Positions 38,269 to 51,575 of a DNA stretch of 64,000 bases are shown here, in pieces (positions within the stretch are counted from its first letter, which is position 1; every line of letters begins with the position of its first letter). Below the pieces are notes generated by a model. It ran no database searches. It was not told the origin of the DNA and was given only the letters and a program-made list of their open reading frames with translations. The position numbers and the translations under genes are program-made. The stretch spans positions 124,001-188,000 of the forward strand of contig NZ_CP026167.1 in assembly GCF_002902985.1 (NCBI RefSeq), read 5' to 3'. This DNA comes from Leclercia sp. LSNIH1 (GTDB lineage: Bacteria; Pseudomonadota; Gammaproteobacteria; Enterobacterales; Enterobacteriaceae).

Positions 38269-39741
38269 TCATAACGGCGGATTAATGGCCCCTGACTGAG
38301 CAGGCAGCATCAGAATAAAGCGCGTCGAGGTTTTATCTGACTCAACGGATACCCGTCCATTATGGGCAGTAATAATGGATTTAACGATCGCCAGACCGAT
38401 GCCGCTGCTGTTTTCATCTTTTCGCTGACGAGAGGGATCGACCCGATAAAAGCGATCGAACAGCCGGGATAAATGCACAGGCGCTATAGGCGTGCCCGGG
38501 TTTTCCACACTAATATGCACTTCCCCTTCCCCTGAGCGCAGGTGAACGGTAATGGTGCTCCCGCGTGGGGTATAACGGATGGCGTTTGACAGTAAGTTGC
38601 TTATTGCCCGACGCAGCATCAGCGGATCGCCCTCCACCGGGGTGGCCTGCCCCTCCAGGCTTAGCGCTACTTCGCGTTCCTCGGCCAGAGCTTCAAAGAA
38701 GTCGAAAACCGTGGCGATCTCCGTCGCCAGATCCAGCTTCTCTTTTTCCGGGATCAGCTGGTTATTATCTGCCTGGGCGAGAAATAGCATATCGCTGACC
38801 ATTTTCGACATGCGTGAAAACTCCTCCAGGCTGGAGTAGAGCACTTCCTCCAGCTCTTTCACGTTACGTGGCTGGCTGAGAGCTATTTCGGTTTGCGTGA
38901 CAAGATTAGTGATCGGGGTACGCATTTCATGAGCAATATCGGCAGAAAAATTGGACTGCCGGTTAAAGACATCTTCTATACGCTCAATCATATGGTTAAA
39001 AGAGATCACCAGCCTTTCCAGCTCAATGGGCACATTTTGGTTATTTAAGCGGACACCGAGATCGGCCGAGCTAATATTTTTGATCTGCTGACTTAAACTG
39101 CGGATAGGTTTATGCCCCTGATAGACGGCAAACAGCACAATAAAGATCACGATAATGCTGATTATCGACGCCATTATCATCAGCTTGTTTTTGAGGTCAT
39201 TGATATAATGCAGATGAAAATTGATCGATAGCGCCATCAGTAAATTATAGGCGGGCGTGCCATCTGCTTTTTTGCCGATGGGTAGCATAATTATACGCCA
39301 GGCGCTGTGCTGCGCCTGCGCACTATCAGCCATTCCCTGGTGCGGGGCGGGATCACGCCATAAGAGCACATGTCCGGCACGCAAATCTCTGCCAGGGGCG
39401 GGATCGTTGAGAAGGGTGTTCAAATCGGGTCCGGTTGAGGACTGAAAAACCGGACGATTATCCCTATCCAGCAGCAAAACAGAGATATTGGCGAAGCCTG
39501 CCACGACATTTTGCAGGATTTCCAGCCGCTCTTTTTCCGGCTCCTCCTGATGGCTCAGTACCGTTTCGAGGGTGAAGCCTATCTGCTTCAAATCATGAAT
39601 ATCGCGCTCTTCGAAATGTGCCTTTACGGAGTGGATCATTACCCAGGTGAAGACAAAAAAAGAGGCAATGGTGGCGAGGCTGATAAAGAACGTGAGCCGC
39701 GTGGCCAACGAAAAAGGCCGGGGGGAGCGCCTAAAGATCAT
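38269..39741 (-). CDS. cusS: CusS/SilS-type copper/silver sensor kinase
   Basis: A 490-residue histidine kinase: TM1 (about 13-35), periplasmic metal-sensor domain (36-180), TM2 (about 185-205), HAMP, phospho-acceptor His in [10 protein letters not shown], and an HATPase domain ([22 protein letters not shown]). It resembles the CusS/SilS/PcoS family. ATG 39741 has GAGGT five bases upstream; the frame opens at a TTG (39753) that is less likely. It overlaps cusR by 11 bases, so the two are translated together. Confidence 0.92.
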   Translation of the reverse strand: MIFRRSPRPFSLATRLTFFISLATIASFFVFTWVMIHSVKAHFEERDIHDLKQIGFTLETVLSHQEEPEKERLEILQNVVAGFANISVLLLDRDNRPVFQSSTGPDLNTLLNDPAPGRDLRAGHVLLWRDPAPHQGMADSAQAQHSAWRIIMLPIGKKADGTPAYNLLMALSINFHLHYINDLKNKLMIMASIISIIVIFIVLFAVYQGHKPIRSLSQQIKNISSADLGVRLNNQNVPIELERLVISFNHMIERIEDVFNRQSNFSADIAHEMRTPITNLVTQTEIALSQPRNVKELEEVLYSSLEEFSRMSKMVSDMLFLAQADNNQLIPEKEKLDLATEIATVFDFFEALAEEREVALSLEGQATPVEGDPLMLRRAISNLLSNAIRYTPRGSTITVHLRSGEGEVHISVENPGTPIAPVHLSRLFDRFYRVDPSRQRKDENSSGIGLAIVKSIITAHNGRVSVESDKTSTRFILMLPAQSGAINPPL

Positions 39742-40414
39742 CTGGCACCTCAAGCATATAGCCTACACCGCGCACGGTCTGGATGAGCCGTGGTTCAAAA
39801 TCGTTATCAATCTTGCCCCGCAACCTTTTCACCGCCACGTCGATGGCGTTGGTATCGCTGTCAAAATTCATGTCCCAGACCTGAGATGCAATCAGCGACC
39901 GGGGCAATACTTCGCCCTGATGACGAATGAAGAACTCCAGCAAGGTAAACTCCTTGCTGGTCAGCGTGATGCGCGTTCCGTTGCGCGTTACCTTACGGCT
40001 GACCAGATCGAGGGTCAGATCGGCTACCTGAAACTGGCTTTCGACCATCACCGCCGCGCCACGACGGAGTAACGTCTTTACCCGGGCCAGCAGTTCGGCA
40101 AAGGCAAAAGGCTTAATCAGATAATCATCAGCGCCTAGCTCAAGCCCTTTGACCCGATGTTCAATGGTGCCCAGCGCGGTGAGCAGGAGAATGGGCATCC
40201 CTTTGTTGGCCGTGCGCAGCATCCTGACAATATCCCAGCCGTTCACATCCGGCAGCATAATGTCGAGGATCAACAGATCGTAATCTGCGGTCATTGCCAG
40301 ATGAAAACCGTTCAGGCCGTTGTCTGCCAGATCGACAATAAACCCGGCCTCTTTCAGCCCCTTAGTCAAATACTCGCCGGTTTTTTTCTCGTCTTCGACG
40401 ATCAGAATTTTCAT
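39731..40414 (-). CDS. cusR: CusR/SilR-type response regulator
   Basis: A 227-residue OmpR-family regulator with receiver Asp51 ([10 protein letters not shown]), KPFAF, and a winged-helix DNA-binding domain ending [14 protein letters not shown]. It activates the divergent cusCFBA through the CusR box at 40491-40512. ATG 40414 with GGGAGA upstream gives the family length; the frame extends to 40483 without homology. Confidence 0.94.
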   Translation of the reverse strand: MKILIVEDEKKTGEYLTKGLKEAGFIVDLADNGLNGFHLAMTADYDLLILDIMLPDVNGWDIVRMLRTANKGMPILLLTALGTIEHRVKGLELGADDYLIKPFAFAELLARVKTLLRRGAAVMVESQFQVADLTLDLVSRKVTRNGTRITLTSKEFTLLEFFIRHQGEVLPRSLIASQVWDMNFDSDTNAIDVAVKRLRGKIDNDFEPRLIQTVRGVGYMLEVPDDL

Positions 40415-40490
40415 GACGTTCTCTCCCTGCCCTGCGCTGCGAGCCTGAGATTTTAGGCATCCCGGATTCGATAGCAAAGGCATATTCCGC

Positions 40491-40512
40491 TTAATGACAG
40501 CTTTGTCATTTT
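40491..40512. promoter_or_regulatory. CusR box between cusRS and cusCFBA
   Basis: AATGACA-N4-TGTCATT is a perfect 7-bp inverted repeat (40493-40510), extended by TT on the right. It matches the AAAATGACAA-N2-TTGTCATTTT CusR/PcoR consensus except for two bases at the left edge and one G. It lies midway between the divergent cusR and cusC starts. Confidence 0.88.
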
Positions 40513-40597
40513 CCTGTCACCCGTCAAACAGAGCCCGGAACGTAAAGTACCCGTCGTTGAACTACCCCTTTAAGGATCCGCCCGGGCGAGAAAACCT

Positions 40598-41983
40598 ATG
40601 CGTAAATTTCAATTAATGACGCTCAGCGTAAGTTTTATTCTGACCGGCTGTCTTTCGCTGGCACCGGAATATCAGCGCCCGTCCGCCCCGGTGCCGTCGC
40701 AATTCTCGCTCAGCCAGAATGCATTAGTGGCTACCACGCCGGGTTACCGGGATAGCGGCTGGGGGGCCTTTTTTGTCGATCCGCACGTCAAGGCCCTGAT
40801 AGACGAAGCGCTGGTAAATAACCGCGATTTGCGAATGGCGGCGTTGAAAGTAGAGGAAGCCCAGGCGCAATACGGCGTAACGGATGCCGACCGTTTTGCG
40901 CAACTGACGATGGATGGCCGTAAAACAGTGAGCGGGAGAGTGGACGGGAATGCATCGACCACGGGGGACTATGAAGCAGGCCTCAACCTTAGCTTCGATC
41001 TGGATTTCTTTGGCCGCTTAAAAAATCTGAGTGAAGCTGAGCGTCAGGCGTATCTTGCCAGCGCCGAAGCTCATCGGGCGGTACATATTTTACTTATCTC
41101 GAATGTATCGCAGGCCTATTTCAATCAGCAGCGGGCCTGGGCCCAGCTCCAGGTGGCCCAGGAGACGTTAGCCAACTATGAGCGTGCTTATACCTTTGTT
41201 GAGAAGCAACTGCTGACAGGCAGCACCAGTGTGCTGGCACTGGAGCAGGCGCGTGGCGTCATAGAGAGCACCCGCAGCGATATCGCCAGGCGGCAAGGGG
41301 AGCTGGTGCAGGCCGATAACGCCCTGCATCTGCTGCTGGGTACCTGGAACCCGCTGCCGAAGAATGGCTATCGCGAGGATATTGCAAATAATGGCGTAGT
41401 ATTACCGCCAAATCTCTCCTCAAACATTTTATTGCAGCGCCCGGATATCATGCAGGCTGAACACGAGCTGCTGGCGGCCAATGCCAATATCGGTGCCGCC
41501 CGCGCCGCTTTTTTCCCGTCCATCACTCTCACCAGCGCGTTATCCAGCAGCAGTACCGAGTTATCCAGCCTGTTTTCTGCGGGCAGTGGGATGTGGAATT
41601 TTATCCCCAAAATCGAGCTGCCTCTGTTTAATGCCGGACGTAATCAGTCGAACCTCAGCCTGGCTGAAATTCGTCAGCAACAGTCGGTAGTGAATTATGA
41701 AAATAAGATCCAGACCGCCTTTAAACAGGTTGCGGATGCGCTGGCATTACGCCAGCACATTAGCGATCAGATTGCGGCGCAGCAGCGCTATCTCACCTCG
41801 CTGCAGATAACCCAACAGCGCGCCAGAGGCCTCTATCAGCATGGCGCGGTCAGCTATATCGAAGTGCTGGATGCCGAACGCGCCCTGTTTACCACCCGGC
41901 AGACCTTACTCGACCTTAACTACGCCCGTCAGGTAAACGAAATTACGTTATTCACCGCTCTCGGCGGCGGCTGGATTGAATAA
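40598..41983 (+). CDS. cusC: CusC/SilC outer-membrane channel of Cu/Ag RND efflux
   Basis: A 461-residue TolC-like lipoprotein: signal with lipobox LTGC (Cys18), then the conserved LAPEYQRPSAPVP segment and two outer-membrane-efflux repeats. Conserved stretches include LLLGTWNPLP, LLQRPDIMQAEHEL and GAVSYIEVLDAERALF. It forms the trimeric exit duct with CusBA. First gene of cusCFBA; the ribosome site is weak. Confidence 0.94.
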   Translation: MRKFQLMTLSVSFILTGCLSLAPEYQRPSAPVPSQFSLSQNALVATTPGYRDSGWGAFFVDPHVKALIDEALVNNRDLRMAALKVEEAQAQYGVTDADRFAQLTMDGRKTVSGRVDGNASTTGDYEAGLNLSFDLDFFGRLKNLSEAERQAYLASAEAHRAVHILLISNVSQAYFNQQRAWAQLQVAQETLANYERAYTFVEKQLLTGSTSVLALEQARGVIESTRSDIARRQGELVQADNALHLLLGTWNPLPKNGYREDIANNGVVLPPNLSSNILLQRPDIMQAEHELLAANANIGAARAAFFPSITLTSALSSSSTELSSLFSAGSGMWNFIPKIELPLFNAGRNQSNLSLAEIRQQQSVVNYENKIQTAFKQVADALALRQHISDQIAAQQRYLTSLQITQQRARGLYQHGAVSYIEVLDAERALFTTRQTLLDLNYARQVNEITLFTALGGGWIE

Positions 41984-42012
41984 CTCCCTTACTTCACTCA
42001 GGAATTATCACG

Positions 42013-42363
42013 ATGAAAACGCTCTCTACCGCACTCTTATTCGGCCTCTGTTCCGCGACCCTGTTCAGCGCGCACGCCAGCGACAGGCATGACATGGCAA
42101 ACATGCAGCCCACCGCGGCAACGGCAGAGCAACATCCGGTGGTCAACGCCACAGGAGAAGTCAAACATATTGATATGCAAGAAAAAAAGATAACCATCGC
42201 CCACGGACCTGTCGCGGCATTGAACTGGCCAGCAATGACGATGCGTTTCACCCTGACCCCCACGACGCACCTGCAGGATATTAAACCGGGCGACAAGGTT
42301 GAATTTACCTTTGTGCAGCAGGGCAACATCTCGTTATTACAGGATATCCACACCCAGGATTAA
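42013..42363 (+). CDS. cusF: CusF/SilF periplasmic Cu(I)/Ag(I) chaperone
   Basis: A 116-residue protein: Sec signal (about 1-22, ending AHA), then an OB-fold. The metal site is recognisable: His65 in IAHGPV, Trp72 and the Met pair Met75/Met77 in NWPAMTMRF, giving the His-Met2-Trp cation-pi site of CusF. It passes metal to CusB. It lies 29 bases after cusC. Confidence 0.95.
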   Translation: MKTLSTALLFGLCSATLFSAHASDRHDMANMQPTAATAEQHPVVNATGEVKHIDMQEKKITIAHGPVAALNWPAMTMRFTLTPTTHLQDIKPGDKVEFTFVQQGNISLLQDIHTQD

Positions 42364-42403
42364 TCCCGCCAGATACGGTGCACTGAGCGTGAATGGAATA
42401 ACT

Positions 42404-43666
42404 ATGATGCCTTTCAACATTAAAAACACAGCACTTATTGTCGGCGGCGCGATCCTGGGCGGGAGCATTACCGCAGGCATTGCTTTCTCTATTTCAGCTG
42501 CGCATTCGACCACGGAAGCTCCCGCCACAGAGCAGCACCGGCAAGTGCTGTTCTGGTATGACCCGATGTACCCCAACACCCGCTTTGATAAACCAGGCAA
42601 GTCACCCTTTATGGATATGGATCTGGTGGCGAAGTATGCCGATGAAGAGGGAGGGGAAACCCCTGCCCCTGGCATTCGCATCGACCCGGCCCAGACACAA
42701 AACCTCGGCGTAAAGGTGGAGTCGGTTCGCCAGGGGCCGTTGCAGTATCAGCGGACCTTCCCGGCCAATGTCAGCTACAACGAATATCAGTTTGCCATCC
42801 TGCAGGCACGCTCAGCGGGCTTTATTGAGAAAGTCTATCCCCTGACCGTGGGGGACAAAGTGCGCAAAGGGATGCCGCTGGTGGACATGACTATCCCGGA
42901 CTGGGTTGAAGCACAGAGTGAATATTTACTCCTGCAGGAGACTGGCGGGACAGGTACTCAAACTGAAGGGATCCTTGAGCGCCTGCGGCTGGCGGGTATG
43001 CCGGACGAGGCTGTACGGCGTCTCATCTCCAGCCGCAAAATTCAGACCCGCTTCACGTTGAAAGCGCCTATTGACGGGGTGATTACCGCATTTGATCTGC
43101 GCAGCGGGATGAACATCGCTAAAGACAACATAGTCGCCAAAATCCAGGGTATGGACCCGGTGTGGATCACAGCCTCGGTGCCAGAATCCATCGCCTGGCT
43201 GATTAACGATACATCACAGTTCACGTTTTCTGTGCCGGCATGGCCGGATAAAACGCTCTCCGTGAAGAAATGGTCGCTGCTGCCGAGTGTGGATGCGGCA
43301 ACCCGCACGCTCCAGCTGCGCCTGGAGGTGGATAACCCGGATGAGACCCTGAAGCCGGGTATGAATGCCTGGTTAAAACTCAACAGCCAAAGTCAGCCCA
43401 TGCTGTTAATTCCTTCCACCGCGTTAATCGACAGCGGTGATGAGCAACGGGTTATTACCGTTAATAGCGAGGGGCGTTTCGTCCCGAAATTGGTTGAAGT
43501 GTTCCATGAATCCCAGGGCGTCACCGCCATTCGTACCGGACTTACAGAGGGTGAAAAGGTCGTGTCGAGCGGCCTGTTCCTGATCGATTCAGAGGCAAAC
43601 ATCACAGGCGCGCTGGAGAGAATGCGTACAACCGGCCATCCGCACGAAGGGAAAGCAAATGATTGA
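42404..43666 (+). CDS. cusB: CusB/SilB periplasmic adaptor of Cu/Ag efflux
   Basis: A 420-residue membrane-fusion protein: an N-terminal membrane anchor (about 6-28), the metal-binding segment [20 protein letters not shown] with the conserved methionines, then lipoyl, hairpin, beta-barrel and membrane-proximal domains. ATG 42404 has GGA six bases upstream; the frame opens at 42299 inside cusF and that part is not homologous. The stop overlaps cusA by 8 bases. Confidence 0.94.
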   Translation: MMPFNIKNTALIVGGAILGGSITAGIAFSISAAHSTTEAPATEQHRQVLFWYDPMYPNTRFDKPGKSPFMDMDLVAKYADEEGGETPAPGIRIDPAQTQNLGVKVESVRQGPLQYQRTFPANVSYNEYQFAILQARSAGFIEKVYPLTVGDKVRKGMPLVDMTIPDWVEAQSEYLLLQETGGTGTQTEGILERLRLAGMPDEAVRRLISSRKIQTRFTLKAPIDGVITAFDLRSGMNIAKDNIVAKIQGMDPVWITASVPESIAWLINDTSQFTFSVPAWPDKTLSVKKWSLLPSVDAATRTLQLRLEVDNPDETLKPGMNAWLKLNSQSQPMLLIPSTALIDSGDEQRVITVNSEGRFVPKLVEVFHESQGVTAIRTGLTEGEKVVSSGLFLIDSEANITGALERMRTTGHPHEGKAND

Positions 43667-46600
43667 ATGGATTATTCGCCGTTCGGTGGCTAACCGTTTT
43701 CTGATGTTAATGGGCGTAGCGTTTCTCAGCATCTGGGGTACCTGGACAATCCTCCACACCCCGGTTGATGCCTTGCCGGATCTCTCTGACGTACAGGTGA
43801 TCGTAAAAACCCAGTATCCGGGCCAGGCTCCGCAACTGGTAGAAAATCAGGTCACCTACCCAATCACCACCACCATGCTCTCTGTGCCTGGCGCAAAAAC
43901 GGTGCGCGGCTTTTCGCAGTTTGGTGATTCGTATGTGTATGTCATTTTTGAAGAGGGTACGGATCGGTACTGGGCGCGCTCCCGGGTGCTGGAATACCTC
44001 AACCAGGTCCAGGGCAAACTGCCCGCGGGCGTAACGGCAGAAATGGGTCCGGATGCCACCGGCGTAGGCTGGATCTTTGAGTATGCGCTGGTGGATCGCA
44101 GCGGCAAACACGATCTGGCTGAACTGCGATCCCTACAGGGCTGGTTCCTGAAATATGAGCTGAAAACTCTCCCGGATGTTGCCGAAGTGGCGTCGGTGGG
44201 AGGCGTGGTTAAAGCGTACCAGATCGTGGTCGATCCTCAGAAACTAACCCAGTTCGGCATCAGTCTGGCGGAGGTGAAAGCCGCAGTGAATGCCTCCAAT
44301 CAGGAGGCGGGGGGTGCCTCTGTCGAGCTCTCTGAAGCCGAGTATATGATCCGGGCCAGCGGCTACCTGCAAACGCTGGATGATTTCAATGCCATCGTGC
44401 TAAAAGCTGGCGTCAACGGTGTACCGATTTATCTGCGTGACGTGGCGCGGGTGCAGACTGGACCGGAGATGCGCCGGGGTATCGCTGAGCTTAATGGCGA
44501 AGGAGAAGTGGCCGGGGGCGTGGTGATCCTGCGTTCCGGTAAAAATGCCCGGGAGGTGATCTCCGCGGTCAAAAATAAGCTGGAGACGTTAAAGCAAAGC
44601 CTGCCGGAAGGGGTGGAGATTGTCACCACTTACGACCGCAGCCAGCTCATTGACCGGGCCGTCGGTAACCTGAGCCATAAACTGCTGGAAGAGTTCATTG
44701 TGGTTGCCCTGGTCTGCGCCCTGTTTCTCTGGCATTTGCGCTCCGCGCTGGTGGCGATTATTTCACTGCCGCTTGGCCTGTGCTTCGCCTTTATCATCAT
44801 GCGTTTTCAGGGAATTAACGCCAATATCATGTCCCTTGGCGGCATTGCCATTGCCGTTGGCGCGATGGTGGATGCCGCTATCGTGATGATCGAAAATGCC
44901 CATAAGCGCCTGGAAGAGTGGCAACACCAGCATCCGGGCCAGAAGCTACGCAACGACACACGCTGGCAGGTGATCACCCAGGCGTCCGTTGAGGTTGGAC
45001 CGGCGCTGTTTATCAGCCTGTTGATTATCACTTTGTCCTTCATTCCGATCTTTACCCTGGAAGGCCAGGAGGGACGCCTGTTCGGACCGCTGGCTTTTAC
45101 CAAAACCTGGTCGATGGCGGGGGCTGCCCTATTAGCGATCATGGTGATCCCGATCCTGATGGGATTGTGGATCAGAGGCAAGATCCCGGCGGAAACCAGT
45201 AATCCATTGAACCGCCTGTTGATCCGCCTGTATCACCCCCTGTTGCTCAAAGTGCTGCGCTGGCCGAAAACGACCTTACTGGTGGCGGTGCTGTCGGTTT
45301 TGACCGTCATCTGGCCGCTCAATAAGATCGGGGGGGAGTTTCTGCCGCAAATTAATGAAGGCGATCTGTTGTATATGCCCTCTACCCTGCCGGGCATTTC
45401 CGCTGCGCAAGCGGCGGCGATGTTGCAAACTACCGATAAACTGATCATGACCGTGCCGGAAGTTGCGCGCGTTTTTGGCAAAACCGGAAAAGCGGAAACG
45501 GCAACCGACCCGGCACCGCTGGAGATGGTGGAAACAACCATTCAGCTGAAACCTGAAGATCAGTGGCGACCAGGTATGACGATGGACAAGATCGTGGCCG
45601 AGCTGGATAAAACGGTGCGCCTGCCGGGGCTGGCAAACCTCTGGGTACCGCCCATCCGTAACCGCATTGATATGCTCTCGACCGGGATAAAAAGCCCTAT
45701 TGGCATCAAAGTCTCCGGTAGGGTTCTGGCCGATATCGACGCCACAGCAGAGCAGATTGAAGGGGTGGCCAGAACCGTGCCGGGGGTCACCTCGGCTCTG
45801 GCAGAGCGTCTGGCTGGCGGGCGCTATATCAACGTGGAGATCCAGCGCGACAGAGCGGCGCGCTACGGTATGACCCCAGCCGACGTGCAGCTGTTTATTA
45901 CCTCCGCCGTCGGTGGGGCCATGATTGGCGAAACGGTGGAGGGCATTGAACGCTATCCTGTGAACCTTCGCTATCCCCAACGCTATCGCAATAGCCCGGA
46001 ACAGCTGCGTCAGTTGCCCATCCTGACCCCGATGAAACAGCAAATCACCCTTGGGGATGTCGCAGACGTAACGGTCTCAACAGGCGCGTCGATGCTCAAA
46101 ACAGAAAACGCGCGTCCCACAGGCTGGATTTATATTGATGCCCGCGATCGTGACCTGTTATCAGTAGTTAACGACCTGAAGCAGGCGATTGCTGAAAATG
46201 TGCAGTTAAAACCCGGCATCAGCGTAACCTTCTCCGGGCAGTTTGAATACCTTGAGCGCGCCAGCCAGAAGCTGAAATTGATGGTGCCGATGACATTACT
46301 CATCATCTTTGTGCTGCTGTATCTGGCATTTCGTCGCGTTGGTGAAGCGTTACTGATCATTACCAGCGTCCCCTTTGCCCTGGTGGGCGGGTTCTGGTTC
46401 CTGTTATGGATGGGGTTTCACATGTCGGTAGCCACCGGTACTGGCTTTATTGCGCTGGCCGGGGTAGCCGCGGAATTTGGGGTAGTAATGTTGATGTATC
46501 TGCGCCATGCCATCGAGGCCGATCCATCTCTGGACGATCCACGCACCTTCAGTACTGTAAAATTGGACGCTGCGCTGTATCAGGGGGCGGTTCTGCGTGT

Positions 46601-46805
46601 GCGGCCTAAAGCGATGACGGTCGCGGTGATCCTTGCCGGTTTGCTGCCCATTTTATGGGGCGCTGGCGCAGGCTCGGAAGTGATGAGCCGGATTGCTGCC
46701 CCGATGATTGGTGGCATGATCACGGCACCACTGCTGTCGCTGTTTATTATTCCGGCGGCCTATAAATTGATGTGGCTGCACAGGCACCGTCGCGCCCGCG
46801 TTTAG
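43659..46805 (+). CDS. cusA: CusA/SilA heavy-metal RND efflux pump
   Basis: A 1048-residue inner-membrane RND antiporter of the HME (monovalent cation) class, one residue longer than E. coli CusA as recalled. The periplasmic three-methionine relay appears in context: [18 protein letters not shown] and [12 protein letters not shown]. The proton-path Asp/Glu in [23 protein letters not shown] is present. It pumps Cu(I)/Ag(I) through CusB and CusC. Overlap with cusB indicates coupled translation. Confidence 0.96.
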   Translation: MIEWIIRRSVANRFLMLMGVAFLSIWGTWTILHTPVDALPDLSDVQVIVKTQYPGQAPQLVENQVTYPITTTMLSVPGAKTVRGFSQFGDSYVYVIFEEGTDRYWARSRVLEYLNQVQGKLPAGVTAEMGPDATGVGWIFEYALVDRSGKHDLAELRSLQGWFLKYELKTLPDVAEVASVGGVVKAYQIVVDPQKLTQFGISLAEVKAAVNASNQEAGGASVELSEAEYMIRASGYLQTLDDFNAIVLKAGVNGVPIYLRDVARVQTGPEMRRGIAELNGEGEVAGGVVILRSGKNAREVISAVKNKLETLKQSLPEGVEIVTTYDRSQLIDRAVGNLSHKLLEEFIVVALVCALFLWHLRSALVAIISLPLGLCFAFIIMRFQGINANIMSLGGIAIAVGAMVDAAIVMIENAHKRLEEWQHQHPGQKLRNDTRWQVITQASVEVGPALFISLLIITLSFIPIFTLEGQEGRLFGPLAFTKTWSMAGAALLAIMVIPILMGLWIRGKIPAETSNPLNRLLIRLYHPLLLKVLRWPKTTLLVAVLSVLTVIWPLNKIGGEFLPQINEGDLLYMPSTLPGISAAQAAAMLQTTDKLIMTVPEVARVFGKTGKAETATDPAPLEMVETTIQLKPEDQWRPGMTMDKIVAELDKTVRLPGLANLWVPPIRNRIDMLSTGIKSPIGIKVSGRVLADIDATAEQIEGVARTVPGVTSALAERLAGGRYINVEIQRDRAARYGMTPADVQLFITSAVGGAMIGETVEGIERYPVNLRYPQRYRNSPEQLRQLPILTPMKQQITLGDVADVTVSTGASMLKTENARPTGWIYIDARDRDLLSVVNDLKQAIAENVQLKPGISVTFSGQFEYLERASQKLKLMVPMTLLIIFVLLYLAFRRVGEALLIITSVPFALVGGFWFLLWMGFHMSVATGTGFIALAGVAAEFGVVMLMYLRHAIEADPSLDDPRTFSTVKLDAALYQGAVLRVRPKAMTVAVILAGLLPILWGAGAGSEVMSRIAAPMIGGMITAPLLSLFIIPAAYKLMWLHRHRRARV

Positions 46806-46819
46806 AAAGACTTTTCCTG

Positions 46820-46869
46820 GGCCTTTACCCGTTTGCGTTATTCAGCAGCTAACGCGGCGGATAAAGGCC
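46820..46869. repeat. Nested inverted repeat after cusA
   Basis: Outer arms GGCCTTTA (46820-46827) and TAAAGGCC (46862-46869); inner arms GCGTTA (46835-46840) and TAACGC (46850-46855). It lies 15 bases past the cusA stop at the right edge of the ygiN-parE insertion. It could be a 3' structure, a terminator without T-tract, or an insertion scar. Confidence 0.65.
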
Positions 46870-46961
46870 TTATGAAAAGAGAACTCGCTGGTCAGCGATC
46901 GCTACGGGAGAGGCTCTGAGCAGCGATCTGCATCCGCAGTGAGGTCAGCACGGTAATGCCA

Positions 46962-48857
<1,896 letters not shown>

Positions 48858-48882
48858 TTAAACTAGCAATTCGCAGCGATTG

Positions 48883-49464
48883 TCAGAGGCTGTGCAGACC
48901 GAGAAAATCGACAATCTGGGTGAAATGATCCTCAAAGCCCGTGAAAGCGTGGTTGCCACCCTCTTCTACAGTCTGGCGGCAGGAGGCGTAATACGCCACT
49001 GCCTGGCGGTAATCCAGCACTTCATCACCCGTCTGTTGCAGCAGCCAGATAAGATCTGGCGCTTCCAGCGGATCAATCTGCATCACTTTGAGGTCGTAAA
49101 TATGGCGAGACTCTAGCACATATTGCTGTCCGGTGTAGGGGTTCTCGTTGTGCCCAAGATAGCCCACCAGCAGCTCAAAAGGCCGCACCGCTGGGTTCAC
49201 CACCACGGCGGGCAGCATAAAGCACTGAGAGAGCCAGGTGGCGTAGTAGCCACCAAGGGAAGAGCCCACCACACCGAAAGGCTCGCCGCCGTGCGCCATG
49301 ACGATGGTCTCCAGCATCTCGGCAGCGTCAGCCGGGTACGGCGGCAATTGCGGGACGATCATCTCGACGTCGGGATGATGAACCTCCAGCCATTGGCGAA
49401 ACAGCGTCGCTTTTGCCGAGCGCGGGGAGCTGTTGAACCCGTGCAGATAAAGGAGCGCAGACAT
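48883..49464 (-). CDS. yqiA: YqiA, esterase of the alpha/beta hydrolase fold
   Basis: A 193-residue cytosolic esterase; the nucleophile elbow is [11 protein letters not shown] and the catalytic His lies in [10 protein letters not shown]. It matches E. coli YqiA, active on palmitoyl-CoA and p-nitrophenyl esters. ATG 49464 shares one base with the cpdA stop (TGATG), so the genes are coupled; the frame is open to 49602 without homology. Confidence 0.96.
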   Translation of the reverse strand: MSALLYLHGFNSSPRSAKATLFRQWLEVHHPDVEMIVPQLPPYPADAAEMLETIVMAHGGEPFGVVGSSLGGYYATWLSQCFMLPAVVVNPAVRPFELLVGYLGHNENPYTGQQYVLESRHIYDLKVMQIDPLEAPDLIWLLQQTGDEVLDYRQAVAYYASCRQTVEEGGNHAFTGFEDHFTQIVDFLGLHSL

Positions 49465-50291
49465 CAGTAGCCTTCTGAAGCGGTATCCGGGCGGAACCGG
49501 GTGCCTTCCAGGCGGCAGACTTCGGTGGTCAACGAGCCGTCGGCATGCAGTTCCAGCCAGCGCCAGCCTGGCGCAATGGTATCTAACGTGAAGTTCGCGC
49601 AATGCGGTTTGAACTGCACGCAGGTAGAAGGCGTAGCCAGCAGGCGACGACCGTTCCAGTCGAGATCCTGCTCCTGATGGATATGCCCGCAGAGCAAGTG
49701 CTTCACCCGCGGGAATTTTTCCAGCACCTGATCCAGGGCGGCGGAGTTGCGCAGACTGTGCTGATCGAGCCAGCTACATCCTGCCGGCAGCGGATGATGA
49801 TGCAGTAAAAGCAGGGTGTTGCGCTCCGGCTCAGCCGCCAGTTTCGCTTCCAGCCACTCCAGCTGAAAATCGCTCAACTCACCGTGCGGCACGCCGAAGA
49901 CCTGACTGTCGAGCAGCAGAATCTGCCAGTGGTCGCCGGCGTAGACCCGTTTAGCGGGCGAAATGCCTGAATCCTGAAGTGCGCTGTACATCGCAGGTTG
50001 AAAATCGTGGTTTCCCGGTAACCAGACGCAGGGCGCGTGAAAGCTCGCGGTACCTTCAGCGAAATGCTGATAAGCCGCGGCGGTTTGGTCCTGCGCCAAA
50101 TCGCCCGTTGCGACTATCAAATCGCATTCGCGCTTCTGGCCATGAATGGCTTCCAGAACAGCCTGATAACTCTCCCAGGTATTCACACCTAACAGGGTTT
50201 CATGCTTATTGGCAAACAGGTGAGTATCGGTAATTTGTAATACCCTGACTGGCGCCCCACCAGCAACAGTCAGGTTCAACAGGCTTTCCAA
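49464..50291 (-). CDS. cpdA: CpdA, 3',5'-cAMP phosphodiesterase
   Basis: A 275-residue class III metallophosphoesterase. Metal ligands are Asp22 and His24 (ITDTHLF), Asp64 (ATGDLAQD) and Asn94 (GNHDF), with LLCGHIHQ near the C-terminus. It hydrolyses cAMP and so tunes CRP. The start codon is TTG, with AAGGA six bases upstream; length equals E. coli CpdA. Confidence 0.96.
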   Translation of the reverse strand: MESLLNLTVAGGAPVRVLQITDTHLFANKHETLLGVNTWESYQAVLEAIHGQKRECDLIVATGDLAQDQTAAAYQHFAEGTASFHAPCVWLPGNHDFQPAMYSALQDSGISPAKRVYAGDHWQILLLDSQVFGVPHGELSDFQLEWLEAKLAAEPERNTLLLLHHHPLPAGCSWLDQHSLRNSAALDQVLEKFPRVKHLLCGHIHQEQDLDWNGRRLLATPSTCVQFKPHCANFTLDTIAPGWRWLELHADGSLTTEVCRLEGTRFRPDTASEGY

Positions 50292-50319
50292 ATGGTGTCC
50301 TTAGGTAGGTTTCACGACG

Positions 50320-50742
50320 CTAACAAACCGGAATCGCCATCGCTCCATGTGCTAAACAGTATCTTAGCCAATCAGCCAGAAACTGATTAATTTGATGCTT
50401 TTCGTCACGTTGATGCAACTTTTTATTTGGGTAATCATAACGCGCTTTGAAGCGGAAGATCTGCTGACTTGAACACACTTCAGCGACCATCGCGTCATGG
50501 TACAGCCGCACCGTCATCGACGGCAGGCTCCAGTAGCTGATGGAAGGTGCCGTTTGTTCAATCTCCACCAGCGTAGTGTAACGGGTTGATTCCGTAATCG
50601 TTAACCGATACTGCGCGTTGCTCACCTGATAGCTCACTGTTTCGCCGGGCGCGTCATTACGCGGCAGCAAACGGCGCAACTGGGCGAAGTTGGTTTCGCA
50701 CAGGCGCATCATTTCAGGGAAGTCAGGTGTATAACGCTTCAT
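50320..50742 (-). CDS. yqiB: YqiB, DUF1249 protein
   Basis: A 140-residue cytosolic protein of unknown function (DUF1249), matching E. coli YqiB from [16 protein letters not shown] to the end. It overlaps the nudF stop by 4 bp (ATGA) and precedes cpdA by 28 bases, so nudF-yqiB-cpdA-yqiA-parE read as one run. Confidence 0.95.
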   Translation of the reverse strand: MKRYTPDFPEMMRLCETNFAQLRRLLPRNDAPGETVSYQVSNAQYRLTITESTRYTTLVEIEQTAPSISYWSLPSMTVRLYHDAMVAEVCSSQQIFRFKARYDYPNKKLHQRDEKHQINQFLADWLRYCLAHGAMAIPVC

Positions 50743-51371
50743 TTTTTCCACTCGTTTATTAATTCCTGATAGTGCAGCTGTAGCCATTGCAAAGCGATGA
50801 CAGACGCCGCGTTGTCGATTTTCCCCTCTTCTACCCATTGATAAGCCTGCTCCCGACTTACCACATGAACACGAATATCTTCGTTTTCATCAACCAGACC
50901 GTGAATCCCTTGCGCGGTCGTGGCGTCCACTTCGCCTACCAGAACCGATAAACGCTCGCTGGTGCCGCCAGGGCTTGCCAGATAATTCGAAATCGGTTTT
51001 GTACGCCCAACCATCAGCCCGGCCTCTTCCATCGCCTCGCGACGGGCAACCTCATCCGGGGTCTCGCCTGCTTCAACCATCCCGGCCACCATCTCCAGCA
51101 GCCACGGGCTTTCGCTGGTATCCAGCGCGGCAATGCGAATCTGCTCTACCAGTACCACTTCATCACGCACTGGGTCAAAGGGTAGCAAGACTGCAGCATG
51201 CCCGCGCTCAAAAATTTCGCGCCGCACTTCGCCACTCATTTCGCCGTTAAACAGACGATGGCGAAAACGGTATAATTCCAGTGAAAAAAATCCGCTGTAG
51301 AGCGTTTCTCGTGCAATAATTTCTACATCGTTTTTTGTAAAAGTCACTGGCAACTTCTCTGGTTTATCCAT
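50739..51371 (-). CDS. nudF: NudF, ADP-ribose pyrophosphatase
   Basis: A 210-residue Nudix hydrolase cleaving ADP-ribose to AMP and ribose-5-phosphate. The Nudix box spans 97-119, with Gly97, Glu102, and the catalytic REAMEEAG. It is divergent from tolC across 204 bases, as in E. coli. Confidence 0.96.
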   Translation of the reverse strand: MDKPEKLPVTFTKNDVEIIARETLYSGFFSLELYRFRHRLFNGEMSGEVRREIFERGHAAVLLPFDPVRDEVVLVEQIRIAALDTSESPWLLEMVAGMVEAGETPDEVARREAMEEAGLMVGRTKPISNYLASPGGTSERLSVLVGEVDATTAQGIHGLVDENEDIRVHVVSREQAYQWVEEGKIDNAASVIALQWLQLHYQELINEWKK

Positions 51372-51471
51372 GTTTGCATCCTGGTATAAATGGTGGCGTT
51401 AAGGTGAAATTCAATTCTGCTAAAATGCGGTTTCTACAACAGTATGGTAAATTGGTGCAAGTTACTGCCGC

Positions 51472-51491
51472 ATGGCACGGAACGCCAACCT
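51472..51491 (+). promoter_or_regulatory. Marbox (MarA/SoxS/Rob site) upstream of tolC
   Basis: ATGGCACGGAACGCCAACCT fits AYnGCACnnWnnRYYAAAYn with one mismatch. It is followed by an extended -10 (TGCTAGAAT, 51509-51517). E. coli tolC has the same arrangement. Confidence 0.75.
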
Positions 51492-51575
51492 TTTGCAGTG
51501 GCGAAGTCTGCTAGAATCGGTAGATATTTTTTAAATTAGATCAGCGCTAACTAAGCTTCACAACAAGGAAAGCAA

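Noticed and set aside
38269..46805. Plasmid-type sil operon (Tn7-like silver island)
   Set aside because: silE, silG, silP, pco genes and transposase are absent, so cus-type naming was used.
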